Source: Pseudomonas sp. B21-048 | GTDB lineage: Bacteria > Pseudomonadota > Gammaproteobacteria > Pseudomonadales > Pseudomonadaceae | Assembly (NCBI RefSeq): GCF_024748615.1 | Contig: NZ_CP087168.1 | Location: 4,588,001-4,652,000, forward strand | Reading direction: 5' to 3' | DNA length: 64,000 nt | Shown here: piece by piece, positions 46,182 to 56,642 of the stretch | Layout: each line of letters begins with the position of its first letter | Position numbering within the stretch: position 1 is the stretch's first letter | Made by a program: the position numbers and the translations under genes | Notes under the pieces: model-generated | What the model was told of the DNA's origin: nothing | The model's input: only the letters and a program-made list of their open reading frames with translations | The model's database searches: none

Positions 46182-46182
<1 letters not shown>
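44371..46182 (+). CDS. lpoA: Outer-membrane lipoprotein activator of PBP1A (LpoA/YraM family)
   Basis: Outer-membrane lipoprotein, 603 aa. Lipobox LLAAC with Cys20 after a short signal peptide. N-terminal TPR-like helical part (about 35-260; many Gln/Leu/Ala), then a periplasmic-binding-protein-like domain (about 265-590; IALLLPQDGPLGTVGKALREGFMAAHY). The architecture matches LpoA. The pseudomonad counterpart's partner PBP has been debated (LpoP serves PBP1b), so a role in PBP1a activation is inferred from family. Followed by yraN with a one-base overlap. Confidence 0.9.
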
Positions 46183-47817
<1,635 letters not shown>

Positions 47818-47880
47818 TACTTCCTTGCTGGCGGTGGCGTCCTTGAGATCGCCTTCGCCGGCAAGCCTGGCTCCAGCAAT

Positions 47881-47914
47881 AAAAAAGGCGATCCATCCGG
47901 ATCGCCTTTTTTAT
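47881..47914. terminator. Bidirectional terminator between dolP and sspB
   Basis: Perfect arms AAAAAAGGCGATCC / GGATCGCCTTTTTT with a four-base loop, usable by both converging transcripts. A REP-like fragment (about 47840-47876) precedes it. Confidence 0.93.
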
Positions 47915-48327
47915 TACTTCACCACCTTCAAACTCGGCCGACCGCTGGGACGCGGCGGCTCGCTGTCGGGTGGCGGAACATCATCATCCGGCTCGATCTC
48001 TTCCTCGTCCTCTAGAGGCGATTCCATATCGAACACCATGCCCTGACCGTTCTCCCGAGCGTAAATGCCCAGGATCGAGGCGATAGGCACGTACAGGGTG
48101 TGCGGCACGCCACCGAAGCGCCCCTCGAAGCTAACCGCTTCGTTGTCCATGTGCAGATGACGCACGGCCGCCGGGGAAACGTTCAGAACAATCTGTCCGT
48201 CACTGGCAAAACCCTGAGGCACCTGCACCGATGGATACTCGGAATTGACCAGCATGTGCGGGGTGCAATCGTTGTCCACAATCCACTCATAGAGCGCACG
48301 GACCAGATAAGGTCGACTGGAGTTCAT
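47914..48327 (-). CDS. sspB: ClpXP protease specificity-enhancing factor SspB
   Basis: Adaptor that delivers ssrA-tagged and other substrates to ClpXP, 137 aa. Folded domain 1 to about 110 (SSRPYLVRALYEWIVDNDCTPHMLVN), then an acidic linker (PLEDEEEIEPDDDVPPPDSE) and the C-terminal ClpX-binding tail RPSLKVVK. It follows sspA with a 16-bp gap, the usual sspAB operon. Confidence 0.96.
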   Translation of the reverse strand: MNSSRPYLVRALYEWIVDNDCTPHMLVNSEYPSVQVPQGFASDGQIVLNVSPAAVRHLHMDNEAVSFEGRFGGVPHTLYVPIASILGIYARENGQGMVFDMESPLEDEEEIEPDDDVPPPDSEPPRPSGRPSLKVVK

Positions 48328-48343
48328 AGCGGCTCCTTAAGCC

Positions 48344-48961
48344 TTAGCGCATATCGCGTTCGACACCAGACAGACTCGCCTGGAAAGCCTCACGCGCAAA
48401 CGAGCGCTCCATGTAATCAAGCAGCGGCTTGGCAGGCCGCGGCAGTTCAATACCCAAAATCGGCAATCGCCAGAGTATTGGCAATAGGCAGCAATCCACC
48501 AGACTTTGTTCCTCACTGAGGAAAAACGGCTTGTCGGCGAACAACGGCGACACGCCGGTCAGGCTTTCGCGCAGCTCTTTACGAGCCACGACACGGGCGG
48601 CCTCCTTGGTCCGCGAATCCAGAATCAGATCCACCAGGCCACACCAGTCGCGCTGAATACGATGAATCAGCAGACGACTGTTGGCACGCGCCACAGGATA
48701 AACCGGCAGCAATGGCGGGTGCGGGTAACGCTCATCCAGATATTCCATCACCACGGTCGACTCCCACAACGCCAGATCACGATCGACCAGGGTGGGCAGG
48801 CTTCCGTAAGGGTTCACCTCAATCAGTTTAGGCGGCTGGCGACCAGCCTCCACGTAAATGATCTCGGCGCTGACACCCTTCTCTGCAAGTACGATGCGCA
48901 CTCGGTGGGAATAGTGGTCGGCGGGGTCGGAGTAACAGGCCAACCGATTGGTCACGCCCAT
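48344..48961 (-). CDS. sspA: Stringent starvation protein A (SspA)
   Basis: RNA-polymerase-associated regulator with a glutathione S-transferase fold but no GST activity, 205 aa. N-terminal thioredoxin-like domain ([20 protein letters not shown]) and helical C-terminal domain; the surface motif [14 protein letters not shown] is the family's conserved pocket. Upstream of sspB. In Pseudomonas it influences alginate and stress phenotypes. Confidence 0.95.
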   Translation of the reverse strand: MGVTNRLACYSDPADHYSHRVRIVLAEKGVSAEIIYVEAGRQPPKLIEVNPYGSLPTLVDRDLALWESTVVMEYLDERYPHPPLLPVYPVARANSRLLIHRIQRDWCGLVDLILDSRTKEAARVVARKELRESLTGVSPLFADKPFFLSEEQSLVDCCLLPILWRLPILGIELPRPAKPLLDYMERSFAREAFQASLSGVERDMR

Positions 48962-49111
48962 GGCGGTCCTCCTCGCTTGTTGAAATTATCGGAAACAGAA
49001 AAACACGCGCGCCCAGAGGGCGCCTCCCGTAACGCCTGGGTCACCAGACTCGTTACACCTTCAGAGACGCCCCTGGGCGCGCGCGATTAACAGCAATGGC
49101 TTACAGCTTTA

Positions 49112-49894
49112 TCAATGGACGTCTTTCCAGTATTCACGCTTGAGCAAGTAAGCGAATACAAAGAAGAACGCCAGGTACAGCAACACATAGGTACCGATGC
49201 GCTGATGCTGCAGCTTCACCGGGTTGGCCGAGTAGGCCAGGAAGGTCACCAGGTTCTTGACCTTCTCGTCGAACTGCTCTTCGTTCAGCGTGCCGGTTTT
49301 CGGCAATACAGTCAGTTGATCGCAGGCTTCATGGGTCAAACCCGTACCGGTCAGCGGATCATATTGCTTCTTGCCGTCTTCAACGATTTGAACTTGTTTA
49401 CAGCCTACCACCTGACGACCCTGCAGGCCGACCAGAACGTTAGGCATGCCGACGTTCGGGAACACCTTATTGTTCACGCCCCAAGGACGCGATGGGTCTT
49501 CATAGAACGAACGCAGGTAACCATAGAGCCAGTCGGTGCCACGAACACGAGCCACCAGCGTCAGGTCGGGCGGTGCCGCACCGAACCAGGTCTTGGCATC
49601 AGCCGGCTCCATGCCGATACTCATGTGATCGCCAATCTTCGCTCCAGTGAACACCAGCTTCTCGAGCATCAACTCATGAGGAATGCCCAAGTCATCGGCG
49701 ACACGCTCGTAGCGTTGGAACTTGGCGCTGTGGCAGCCCATGCAATAGTTGGCGAACGTACGTGCGCCGTCCTGCATGGCAGCCTTGTCAGAAACGTCGA
49801 TATCGACCTTTTCCAGCTCCGGGCCACTCGATGTCGATGCGAAAGACAGCACAGGCATCGCCGCAAGAATCAGTACAGCAAATAGCTTTTTCAT
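49112..49894 (-). CDS. petC: Cytochrome c1 of the bc1 complex
   Basis: Haem-c subunit of ubiquinol-cytochrome c reductase, 260 aa. A signal peptide (MKKLFAVLILAAMPVLSFAS) is followed by haem site CMGCH (residues 51-55), the LTLVARVRGTDWLYGYLRSFYEDP block and a C-terminal TM (about 233-250) ending in KREYWKDVH. Start at ATG 49894 shares one base with the petB stop (TGATG). The longer frame to 50134 lies inside petB. Confidence 0.96.
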   Translation of the reverse strand: MKKLFAVLILAAMPVLSFASTSSGPELEKVDIDVSDKAAMQDGARTFANYCMGCHSAKFQRYERVADDLGIPHELMLEKLVFTGAKIGDHMSIGMEPADAKTWFGAAPPDLTLVARVRGTDWLYGYLRSFYEDPSRPWGVNNKVFPNVGMPNVLVGLQGRQVVGCKQVQIVEDGKKQYDPLTGTGLTHEACDQLTVLPKTGTLNEEQFDEKVKNLVTFLAYSANPVKLQHQRIGTYVLLYLAFFFVFAYLLKREYWKDVH

Positions 49895-51105
49895 CAGCCA
49901 GTCACCCTTTCCGGAACCGGTTTGGTCTTCTCGAGCCTGGTGTAGAACGGCATCAGAATGAAGTAGGCGAAGTACAGGAAGGTACATACCTGCGACAGCA
50001 ACGTACGGCCTGGAGTTGGAGCCAGAACACCCAGCACACCCAGGATCACGAACGAGATGCAGAACACCCAGAGCCAGATCTTGCTCAGCCAGCCTTTGTA
50101 GCGCATCGACTTGACCGGGCTGCGATCCAGCCATGGCAGGACGAACAGCACAGCGATGGCCGCGCCCATGGCGATAACGCCCAGGAGCTTGTCCGGAATC
50201 GCCCGCAGAATCGCGTAGAACGGTGTGAAGTACCAGACCGGAGCGATGTGCTCAGGGGTCTTGAAGGCGTTCGCCACTTCAAAGTTCGGCTTCTCGAGGA
50301 AGTAGCCGCCCATTTCAGGGAAGAAGAACACGATCGAGCAGAAGATGAACAGGAACACCACCACGCCGACGATATCTTTCACGGTGTAGTACGGGTGGAA
50401 GGCAATGCCGTCCAGCGGTATACCGTTTTCGTCTTTGTGCTTCTTGATGTCGACGCCATCCGGATTGTTCGAACCGACTTCGTGCAGCGCCAGAATATGC
50501 ACCACCACCAGACCGAGAATCACGATCGGCAGGGCAACCACATGCAAGGCGAAGAAGCGGTTCAGGGTAATACCGGAAATCAGGTAGTCACCACGAATCC
50601 ACTGGGTCAGGTCGTTGCCGATGACCGGGATCGCACCGAACAGCGAGATGATCACCTGGGCACCCCAGTAGGACATCTGGCCCCACGGCAGCAGATACCC
50701 CATGAACGCTTCAGCCATCAGCGCCAGGTAGATCAGCATGCCGAACACCCACACCAGTTCGCGCGGCTTTTGGTACGAACCGTAGAGCAGGCCACGGAAC
50801 ATGTGCAGATAGACCACGATGAAGAACGCCGAAGCGCCGGTGGAATGCAGCAGACGCAGGATCGAGCCGTACTCGACGTCGCGCATGATGTATTCGACGG
50901 AAGCAAACGCTTCTTCCGCCGACGGGGTGTAGCTCATGGTCAGCCAGACACCGGTAACGATCTGGTTGACCAGAACGAGCAGCGCCAGGGAGCCAAAGAA
51001 ATAGAAGAAGTTGAAGTTCTTCGGGGCGTAGTACTTGCTGAGATGGTCTTCCCACATTTTGGTCGCTGGGAAGCGCGCATCAACCCAATCCATGAACTTG
51101 CTCAT
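49894..51105 (-). CDS. petB: Cytochrome b of the bc1 complex
   Basis: Integral membrane subunit with two b haems and both quinone sites, 403 aa. Haem ligands in LLHSTGASAFFIVVYLHMFRG and FFALHVVALPIVILGLVVVHILALH; the Qo-site motif PEW is PVWYF here, with TPEHIAPVWYF giving the PxWY form. Eight TM helices. Start ATG 51105 shares one base with the petA stop; the GTG three bases earlier belongs to petA. Confidence 0.96.
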   Translation of the reverse strand: MSKFMDWVDARFPATKMWEDHLSKYYAPKNFNFFYFFGSLALLVLVNQIVTGVWLTMSYTPSAEEAFASVEYIMRDVEYGSILRLLHSTGASAFFIVVYLHMFRGLLYGSYQKPRELVWVFGMLIYLALMAEAFMGYLLPWGQMSYWGAQVIISLFGAIPVIGNDLTQWIRGDYLISGITLNRFFALHVVALPIVILGLVVVHILALHEVGSNNPDGVDIKKHKDENGIPLDGIAFHPYYTVKDIVGVVVFLFIFCSIVFFFPEMGGYFLEKPNFEVANAFKTPEHIAPVWYFTPFYAILRAIPDKLLGVIAMGAAIAVLFVLPWLDRSPVKSMRYKGWLSKIWLWVFCISFVILGVLGVLAPTPGRTLLSQVCTFLYFAYFILMPFYTRLEKTKPVPERVTG

Positions 51106-51698
51106 CACGCTTTCTCCGTATCGACGCCAATGACAATGATGTCATTGGTCTCATAGGAATGCGGGGGAACTGGCAGGTTCAAAGGCGCGGGTTGCGACTT
51201 GTAGACGCGGCCAGCCAAATCGTAGTGAGAACCGTGGCAAGGGCAGAAATAACCCCCGACCCAATCCTTGCCCAGATCCGCGGGCGCCACTTCCGGGCGA
51301 AAGGTCGGTGAGCATCCCAGGTGAGTGCAGATACCGATCAGCAGCAGAACTTCTGGCTTGATCGAGCGCGTTTCCGGATCGACATAGGTGGGTTGCGTCG
51401 AGTTCTTGGAGGTCGGGTCAGACAACTGGCCCTCGATCTTTTTCAGATTCCCCAGGATTTCCTCGGTACGGCGGACAATGAACACCGGCTGACCGCGCCA
51501 CTCAGCAATCATTTGCTGACCTGGCTCGATTTTGCTGACATTCACTTTCACCGGTGCACCTGCAGCTTTCGCCTTGGCACTGGGAAACCATGACCCCACG
51601 AACGGGACCGCAGCCCCCACCGCTCCTGCAGCACCCACCACGGATGTGGCTGCTACCAAGAAGCGACGCCGGCCTGCATTCACGCCGTCATTGCTCAT
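51105..51698 (-). CDS. petA: Rieske iron-sulfur subunit of the bc1 complex
   Basis: [2Fe-2S] protein that takes electrons from ubiquinol, 197 aa. A twin-arginine-type signal anchor (RRRFLVAATS) is followed by one TM (about 17-36) and the Rieske fold with CTHLGC (124-129) and CPCHGSH (152-158). First gene of petABC. The 267 bp before it hold the rpsI terminator (51909-51951), a weak AGCCCC/GGGGCT hairpin near 51795-51830, and a possible minus-strand promoter (TTGTCA, 17 bp, TACCAT) near 51780-51815. Confidence 0.96.
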   Translation of the reverse strand: MSNDGVNAGRRRFLVAATSVVGAAGAVGAAVPFVGSWFPSAKAKAAGAPVKVNVSKIEPGQQMIAEWRGQPVFIVRRTEEILGNLKKIEGQLSDPTSKNSTQPTYVDPETRSIKPEVLLLIGICTHLGCSPTFRPEVAPADLGKDWVGGYFCPCHGSHYDLAGRVYKSQPAPLNLPVPPHSYETNDIIVIGVDTEKA

Positions 51699-51908
51699 TC
51701 AGTCCTCTCCCATCAGCTTTGTGGCCTGTTAAATCAGGCGTCTACTAAGTAAAAATCTGAACTTATAAAAATTTTGCCGAATGGTAATGAAAAGCCCCAA
51801 TTCTGACAAGGTAATTACCGAGGGGCTCCACTGCCAAGCCTTGCAGTATAGGGGCTCTGCGGATGTGGCAAGTTGTCACAGCACAATTCTCTGATAAATC
51901 GCGCCCAT

Positions 51909-51951
51909 AAAAAAACGCCCAGCTCCGTGAGGAAACTGGGCGTTTTTTTTG
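51909..51951 (-). terminator. Terminator after rpsI
   Basis: Arms AAAAACGCCCAG (51911-51922) / CTGGGCGTTTTT (51936-51947) with a 13-base loop. The poly-A on the plus strand gives a T-run for the leftward rplM-rpsI transcript. Confidence 0.9.
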
Positions 51952-51965
51952 AACGTGAAAGCGAA

Positions 51966-52358
51966 TTAACGCTTCGAGTATTGCGGACGCTTACGCGCTT
52001 TACGCAGACCCACTTTCTTACGTTCAACTTCACGAGCATCGCGAGTAACGAAGCCAGCTTTGCGCAGAGCGCCACGCAGGGTTTCGTCGTACTGCATCAG
52101 TGCGCGAGTGATACCGTGGCGGATTGCGCCAGCTTGACCACTTACACCACCGCCGATCACGGTGACGTAGATGTCGAACTTCTCGACAGTCTCAGTCAAT
52201 TCCAACGGCTGACGAACTACCATGCGGGCAGTTTCGCGGCCGAAGAAATTATCCAGCGAGCGGTTGTTGATGGAGATGTTACCAGTACCCGGACGCAGGA
52301 AAACGCGTGCGGTTGCGGTCTTGCGACGGCCAGTGCCGTAATTTTGAGTCGCCGACAT
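51966..52358 (-). CDS. rpsI: 30S ribosomal protein S9
   Basis: Small-subunit protein whose C-terminal tail reaches the P-site tRNA, 130 aa, the standard length. Starts [24 protein letters not shown] and ends [14 protein letters not shown], the invariant basic tail with the terminal Lys-Arg. Fourteen bases downstream of rplM. Confidence 0.98.
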
Positions 52359-52372
52359 AATGAACTATTCCG

Positions 52373-52801
52373 TTAAAACTTCAGTTCTTGGGGCTGCTGA
52401 GCAGTATGAGGGTGTACAGCGCCCGCATAGACTTTCAGCTTACGATACATGTCGCGACCCAGCGGGTTCTTAGGCAGCATGCCTTTGACCGCGGTCTCGA
52501 TCACGCGCTCAGGGGCTTTAGCGATCAGCTTTTCGAAGTTGATCGACTTGATGCCGCCCGGGAAACCGGAGTGGGAGTAGTAGATTTTGTCGGTGGTTTT
52601 AGCACCGGTTACACGAATCTGCTCGGCATTGATAACGACGATGTAATCGCCGGTGTCAACGTGAGGAGTGTACTCAGCTTTATGCTTGCCACGCAGACGG
52701 CTCGCGATTTCGGTGGCCAGACGACCCAGGGTCTGACCTGCAGCGTCGACGACAAACCAGTCGCGCTGTACTGTTTCCGGTTTAGCAGTAAAAGTTTTCA
52801 T
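52373..52801 (-). CDS. rplM: 50S ribosomal protein L13
   Basis: Early-assembling large-subunit protein, 142 aa. Typical start [22 protein letters not shown] and middle [22 protein letters not shown]. First gene of the rplM-rpsI operon with the promoter at 52843-52871. In E. coli L13 represses its own mRNA through the leader; the leader here is short (about 35 nt). Confidence 0.98.
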   Translation of the reverse strand: MKTFTAKPETVQRDWFVVDAAGQTLGRLATEIASRLRGKHKAEYTPHVDTGDYIVVINAEQIRVTGAKTTDKIYYSHSGFPGGIKSINFEKLIAKAPERVIETAVKGMLPKNPLGRDMYRKLKVYAGAVHPHTAQQPQELKF

Positions 52802-52842
52802 TCTTTATAGCCTCAGGGGCCGCCCTGTAAATTAGACGGCGG

Positions 52843-52871
52843 ATCTTACTGAATAGTGCGTACTTTGACAA
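52843..52871 (-). promoter_or_regulatory. Sigma-70 promoter of rplM-rpsI
   Basis: Minus strand: -35 TTGTCA (52871 to 52866), 17-bp spacer, -10 TAAGAT (52848 to 52843). The predicted start is about 35 nt before the rplM ATG. Confidence 0.7.
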
Positions 52872-53046
52872 GTCAAAGGCAGCCGGATACAGACGCTTTC
52901 GGGGGCTCGGGTCGGCGCGTCCGTTCAACGGCAAGATTCTTCGGCGGCGGCGCATCACTTCCACTGCAGAAAGAGGTGCGCAATTATGCAGATTGCGAAA
53001 AATATTTCAACCTGCTTTTATGATTGTTTTGCCCAAGGAGCACCCG

Positions 53047-54087
53047 ATGGACTATCGCCAGCTAGGCCGTACCGATCTGAACGTGAGTGCAATCTGCCTC
53101 GGCACCATGACCTGGGGTGAGCAAAACAGCGAGGCTGAAGCCTTCGCCCAGATCGAACGGGCCAAGAGCGCCGGGATCAATTTCATCGACACCGCCGAAA
53201 TGTACCCGGTGCCGCCCAAGGCCGAAACCTACGCCACCACCGAGCGTTACATCGGCAATTACTTCAAAAGCCGCGGCGATCGCGCCGACTGGATCCTGGC
53301 GAGCAAGATCGCCGGCCCGGGCAATACCATCGACTACATCCGCGACAAAAACCTCAAGCACAACCGCGAGCACATCGTCCAGGCCGTAGATGCGAGCCTC
53401 AAGCGCTTGCAGACCGAATATATCGACCTCTATCAATTGCACTGGCCGGAACGCAGCACCAATTTCTTCGGCCAACTGGGTTACAAGCACAGGAGCGAAG
53501 TCAACCTCACCCCGCTGGAAGACACCCTCGAAGCACTGGACGAACAGGTCAAGGCCGGCAAGATCCGCCACATCGGCCTGTCCAACGAAACTCCGTGGGG
53601 CACCATGCGTTTCCTCGCCCTCGCCGAAGCCCGTGGCTGGCCGCGGGCGGTGTCGATCCAGAACCCCTACAACCTGCTCAATCGCAGCTTCGAAGTCGGC
53701 CTGGCGGAAATTGCCATCCGCGAACAGTGCGGTCTGCTCGCCTACTCGCCACTGGCGTTCGGCTTCCTGTCGGGCAAGTACGAAGGTGGCGCGCGTCCGC
53801 CCAAAGGGCGACTGAGTCTCTATAGCCGATTCAGCCGCTATTTCAATCCGCAATCGGAAGCCGCGTGCAGCCGTTATGTGGCACTGGCTCGTGAACATGG
53901 CCTGGATCCGGCACAGATGGCACTGGCATTCGTCACACAGCAACCGTTCGTCACCAGCAACATCATTGGCGCCACCACGCTTGAGCAGCTTGAAAGCAAT
54001 TTAGCGAGCTTCGACCTGAAACTTTCCGATGAAGTGTTGGCGGGGATCGAGGCGATTCACCAGGATCAGCCGAATCCTGCCCCCTGA
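53047..54087 (+). CDS. Aldo/keto reductase (Tas family)
   Basis: NADPH-dependent oxidoreductase with a TIM barrel, 346 aa. Starts MDYRQLGRTDLNVSAICLGTMTWG. Catalytic tetrad positions: Asp and Tyr in FIDTAEMYP, Lys in WILASKIAG, His in YQLHWPER. The Tas group (with this long insertion NFFGQLGYKHRSE) is widespread; substrate unknown. ATG 53047 is preceded by AAGGAG. Matches PA4434 by position after rplM. Confidence 0.9.
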   Translation: MDYRQLGRTDLNVSAICLGTMTWGEQNSEAEAFAQIERAKSAGINFIDTAEMYPVPPKAETYATTERYIGNYFKSRGDRADWILASKIAGPGNTIDYIRDKNLKHNREHIVQAVDASLKRLQTEYIDLYQLHWPERSTNFFGQLGYKHRSEVNLTPLEDTLEALDEQVKAGKIRHIGLSNETPWGTMRFLALAEARGWPRAVSIQNPYNLLNRSFEVGLAEIAIREQCGLLAYSPLAFGFLSGKYEGGARPPKGRLSLYSRFSRYFNPQSEAACSRYVALAREHGLDPAQMALAFVTQQPFVTSNIIGATTLEQLESNLASFDLKLSDEVLAGIEAIHQDQPNPAP

Positions 54088-54099
54088 TTGATTCAAGGC

Positions 54100-54163
54100 C
54101 CAATCGCGGGCAAGCAACACTCCCATAGGGAAATCACAAACCTGTGGCTTGCCCGCGATGGCG
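54100..54163. repeat. REP palindrome between converging genes
   Basis: CAATCGCGGGCAAGC (54101-54115) and GGCTTGCCCGCGATGG (54147-54162) are inverse copies around a short loop, between the aldo/keto reductase and the acyl-CoA dehydrogenase. Confidence 0.85.
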
Positions 54164-54182
54164 TCCACCCAGTCCCTGCAAA

Positions 54183-55319
54183 TTACAGTGACCGCGCAAT
54201 AATCTCCTTCATGATCTCATTGGTCCCGGCATAAATCCGCTGCACCCGCGCATCTGCCCACGCCCGGGCGATCGGGTATTCCCACATGAATCCGTAACCG
54301 CCATGTAGTTGCACGCATTCATCGAGCACCTTGCATTGCAGGTCGGTGCCCCAGTACTTGGCCATCGCCGCAGTTGGCACGTCGAGTTTGCCTTGCAGAT
54401 GCAGTTCCAGACAGCGATCGACAAAGACCCGGCCGATCTGGATTTCGGTCGCCATTTCAGCGAGTTTGAAGCGGGTGTTCTGGAAGTCGGCGATGGCCTT
54501 GCCGAACGCCTTGCGCTCACGGGTGTAATCCAGCGTCCATTGCAACGCCGCTTCGGCTGACGCCAAGCCCCCCACCGCGACCGTCAGACGCTCCTGCGGC
54601 AATTCCTGCATCAGGTAAGCGAAGCCCATCCCGGCCTGGCCCAGCAGGTTTTCCTTTGGCACCCGAACGTCCTGGAAGAATAGCTCCGAGGTGTCCTGAG
54701 CCTTCATGCCGACCTTTTCCAGACGCTTGCCCTTGGCGAAGCCTGGCGTGTTGGCCTCGACCAGAAACAGACTGATGCCCTTCGCCCCGGCCTTCGGATC
54801 GGTCTTGGCCACGACGATCACCAGGTCAGCCAGAAAGCCATTGGTGATGAAGGTCTTCGAACCGTTGATCACGTATTCGTCGCCCTCCAGCACGGCAGTG
54901 GTTTTTACCCCTTGCAGGTCGGAACCGGCACCCGGCTCGGTCATGGCAATCGCGGTGACCCTCTCACCAGACACCAGTTTTGGCAGGTATTTGTGTTTCA
55001 GCGCTTCACTGCCGTAATGCAGGATGTAAGGCGCCACAATGTCCGAATGAAGGGAAAAACCAATGCCGGTCAGCCCCAAACGACCGATTTCCTCGATCAC
55101 CACTGCACTGTAGAGAAAGTCGGCCCCCAGCCCGCCGTATTCTTCCGGCAAATGCGAACAGAGCATCCCCGCCTCCCCCGCCTTGTTCCAGAGTTTGCGG
55201 TCGATATAGCCTTGTTTTTCCCATTGCCCATGGAACGGCACGGCCTCTTTTTCGAGGAACGTTCGCACGCTGTCGCGAAAAAGTTCGTGCTCGGGGCTGA
55301 ACAAGGTTCTGGGGATCAT
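54183..55319 (-). CDS. Acyl-CoA dehydrogenase
   Basis: FAD-dependent dehydrogenase introducing the alpha,beta double bond in acyl-CoA, 378 aa. FAD/substrate segments: AIAMTEPGAGSDLQGVKTTA, YVINGSKTFITNG; C-terminal QLHGGYGFMWEYPIARAWADARVQRIYAGTNEIMKEII includes the catalytic-base Glu region. Medium/long-chain or branched-chain type; chain-length specificity cannot be read. It resembles PA4435 by position. Divergent from the GlxA-type regulator (145 bp between the starts). Confidence 0.92.
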   Translation of the reverse strand: MIPRTLFSPEHELFRDSVRTFLEKEAVPFHGQWEKQGYIDRKLWNKAGEAGMLCSHLPEEYGGLGADFLYSAVVIEEIGRLGLTGIGFSLHSDIVAPYILHYGSEALKHKYLPKLVSGERVTAIAMTEPGAGSDLQGVKTTAVLEGDEYVINGSKTFITNGFLADLVIVVAKTDPKAGAKGISLFLVEANTPGFAKGKRLEKVGMKAQDTSELFFQDVRVPKENLLGQAGMGFAYLMQELPQERLTVAVGGLASAEAALQWTLDYTRERKAFGKAIADFQNTRFKLAEMATEIQIGRVFVDRCLELHLQGKLDVPTAAMAKYWGTDLQCKVLDECVQLHGGYGFMWEYPIARAWADARVQRIYAGTNEIMKEIIARSL

Positions 55320-55464
55320 GCGACACCTGTGGTTATTGTTAGGCGGAATTGACCTCTAGAGACTAAGCCTCGCTTCCGATACAGGACACTGGACACACCC
55401 GACAAAAAATAAGACGATCCAGCCGTCTGGTGACCACTTTCCCCTATAAGAATAAAGTTGAATT

Positions 55465-56460
55465 ATGTCTAACCAAGTCTCCACGCCCTTGCGGCGCGTC
55501 AGCATCCTGGCTATCGACCGGGTTTTCGCTTCCACCCTCATGCAAGCCAAGGATTTCTTCCATCTGGCCAGCCTGCGCTATGGCAAACAACTGGGCCACG
55601 GCCTGACACCGGCGTTTGAAACCCGACTGGTCAGCCCCGACGGCAAACCGGTGAACAGCTTCAGCGATGTGATCATGCCGGTGGACGGCGGCCTGGAAAA
55701 CGCCGACATCATCATCCTTCCCGCCTTCTGGGACGATTTCGACACCCTCTGCAAACGTTATCCACAGGTTCTGCCGTGGCTGCGTCAGCAGCATGCACGC
55801 GGCACCGTGTTATGCGGCGAGGCCACCGGTGTGTTCTGGCTGGCCGAGGCAGGGCTGCTCGATGGCAAGGAAGCGACGACCTACTGGCGCTTCTTCAATG
55901 CGTTTGCCGAGCGTTTCCCGCAAGTGCAGCTCAATCAGGACAAACACCTGACCGATGCCGACAACTTGTATTGCGCCGGCGGCACCACCTCGGCCTGCGA
56001 CCTCTACATTTACCTGATCGAGCGCTTTTGCGGCGCCAACGTGGCCCAGGCCGTGGCCCGCGACATTCTTTACGAAGTGCAGCGCAGCTATACGCCGGGG
56101 CGGATCGGTTTCGGCGGGCAGAAGTTGCACCAAGACGTGATCATTCTGCAGATCCAGCATTGGCTCGAAGAGCACTTTGCTGACAAGTTCCGCTTCGAAG
56201 ACGTGGCCCGCGAGCACGGCATGAGCATCCGCAACTTCATGCGTCGTTTCCAGACTGCCACTGGCGACAAACCGCTGCATTACCTGCAGCGACTGCGCAT
56301 CGAAACCGCCAAGGGCTTGTTGTCCGGCAGCCGCAAGAGCATCAAGACCATCAGCTATGAAGTCGGTTACGACGACGCGAGCTTCTTCGCGCGGCTGTTC
56401 CGCCAGCACACAGAGTTATCGCCGAACCAGTATCGGCAGCAGTTTCAGCAAGCGGCGTAA
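55465..56460 (+). CDS. GlxA-type AraC-family regulator with DJ-1/PfpI domain
   Basis: Transcriptional regulator, 331 aa. The N-terminal class I amidotransferase/PfpI-like domain (about 10-195) has the nucleophile-elbow Cys in TVLCGEATGVFWLAEAGLL. The C-terminal AraC domain (about 225-325) has two HTH motifs, the second in SIKTISYEVGYDDASFFARLFRQHTELSPNQYRQ. Such regulators control quaternary-amine or amino-acid catabolism genes in Pseudomonas (GbdR, CdhR, ArgR types). It is divergent from the acyl-CoA dehydrogenase gene, which may be a target. Confidence 0.88.
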   Translation: MSNQVSTPLRRVSILAIDRVFASTLMQAKDFFHLASLRYGKQLGHGLTPAFETRLVSPDGKPVNSFSDVIMPVDGGLENADIIILPAFWDDFDTLCKRYPQVLPWLRQQHARGTVLCGEATGVFWLAEAGLLDGKEATTYWRFFNAFAERFPQVQLNQDKHLTDADNLYCAGGTTSACDLYIYLIERFCGANVAQAVARDILYEVQRSYTPGRIGFGGQKLHQDVIILQIQHWLEEHFADKFRFEDVAREHGMSIRNFMRRFQTATGDKPLHYLQRLRIETAKGLLSGSRKSIKTISYEVGYDDASFFARLFRQHTELSPNQYRQQFQQAA

Positions 56461-56470
56461 TCCGCTCCTA

Positions 56471-56586
56471 ATGATCTTTCCCACGCTCCGCGTGGGAATG
56501 CCGCCATGGACGCTCTGCTTCCGCTTCTGAATGTGACGCGGAGCGTCCCGGGATGGCATTCCCACGCGAAGCGTGGGAACGATCAT
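56471..56586. repeat. Composite palindromic repeat (second full copy)
   Basis: Outer arms ATGATCTTTCCCACGC / GCGTGGGAACGATCAT with inner GGACGCTCTGC / GACGCGGAGCGTCC. Same design as 24524-24634. Lies just before the bidirectional terminator at 56595-56632. Confidence 0.9.
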
Positions 56587-56594
56587 ACGGTGCA

Positions 56595-56632
56595 CAAAAA
56601 AGGGCCTGCATATGCAGGCCCTTTTTTATTTT
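56595..56632. terminator. Bidirectional terminator between the AraC-type gene and zapE
   Basis: Arms AAAAAAGGGCCTGCA / TGCAGGCCCTTTTTT, two-base loop, with T-runs on both strands. Confidence 0.93.
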
Positions 56633-56642
56633 CCGAATCGCC

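Noticed and set aside
49762..51156. 464-codon plus-strand frame opposite petB and petC
   Set aside because: Antisense shadow of the cytochrome bc1 operon; translation is His/Gln/Glu-rich without motifs.
54183..55319. Reading the acyl-CoA dehydrogenase and the GlxA-type regulator as a carnitine/betaine catabolic unit
   Set aside because: No other catabolic genes accompany them and the dehydrogenase has no substrate-specific hallmark that I can see.
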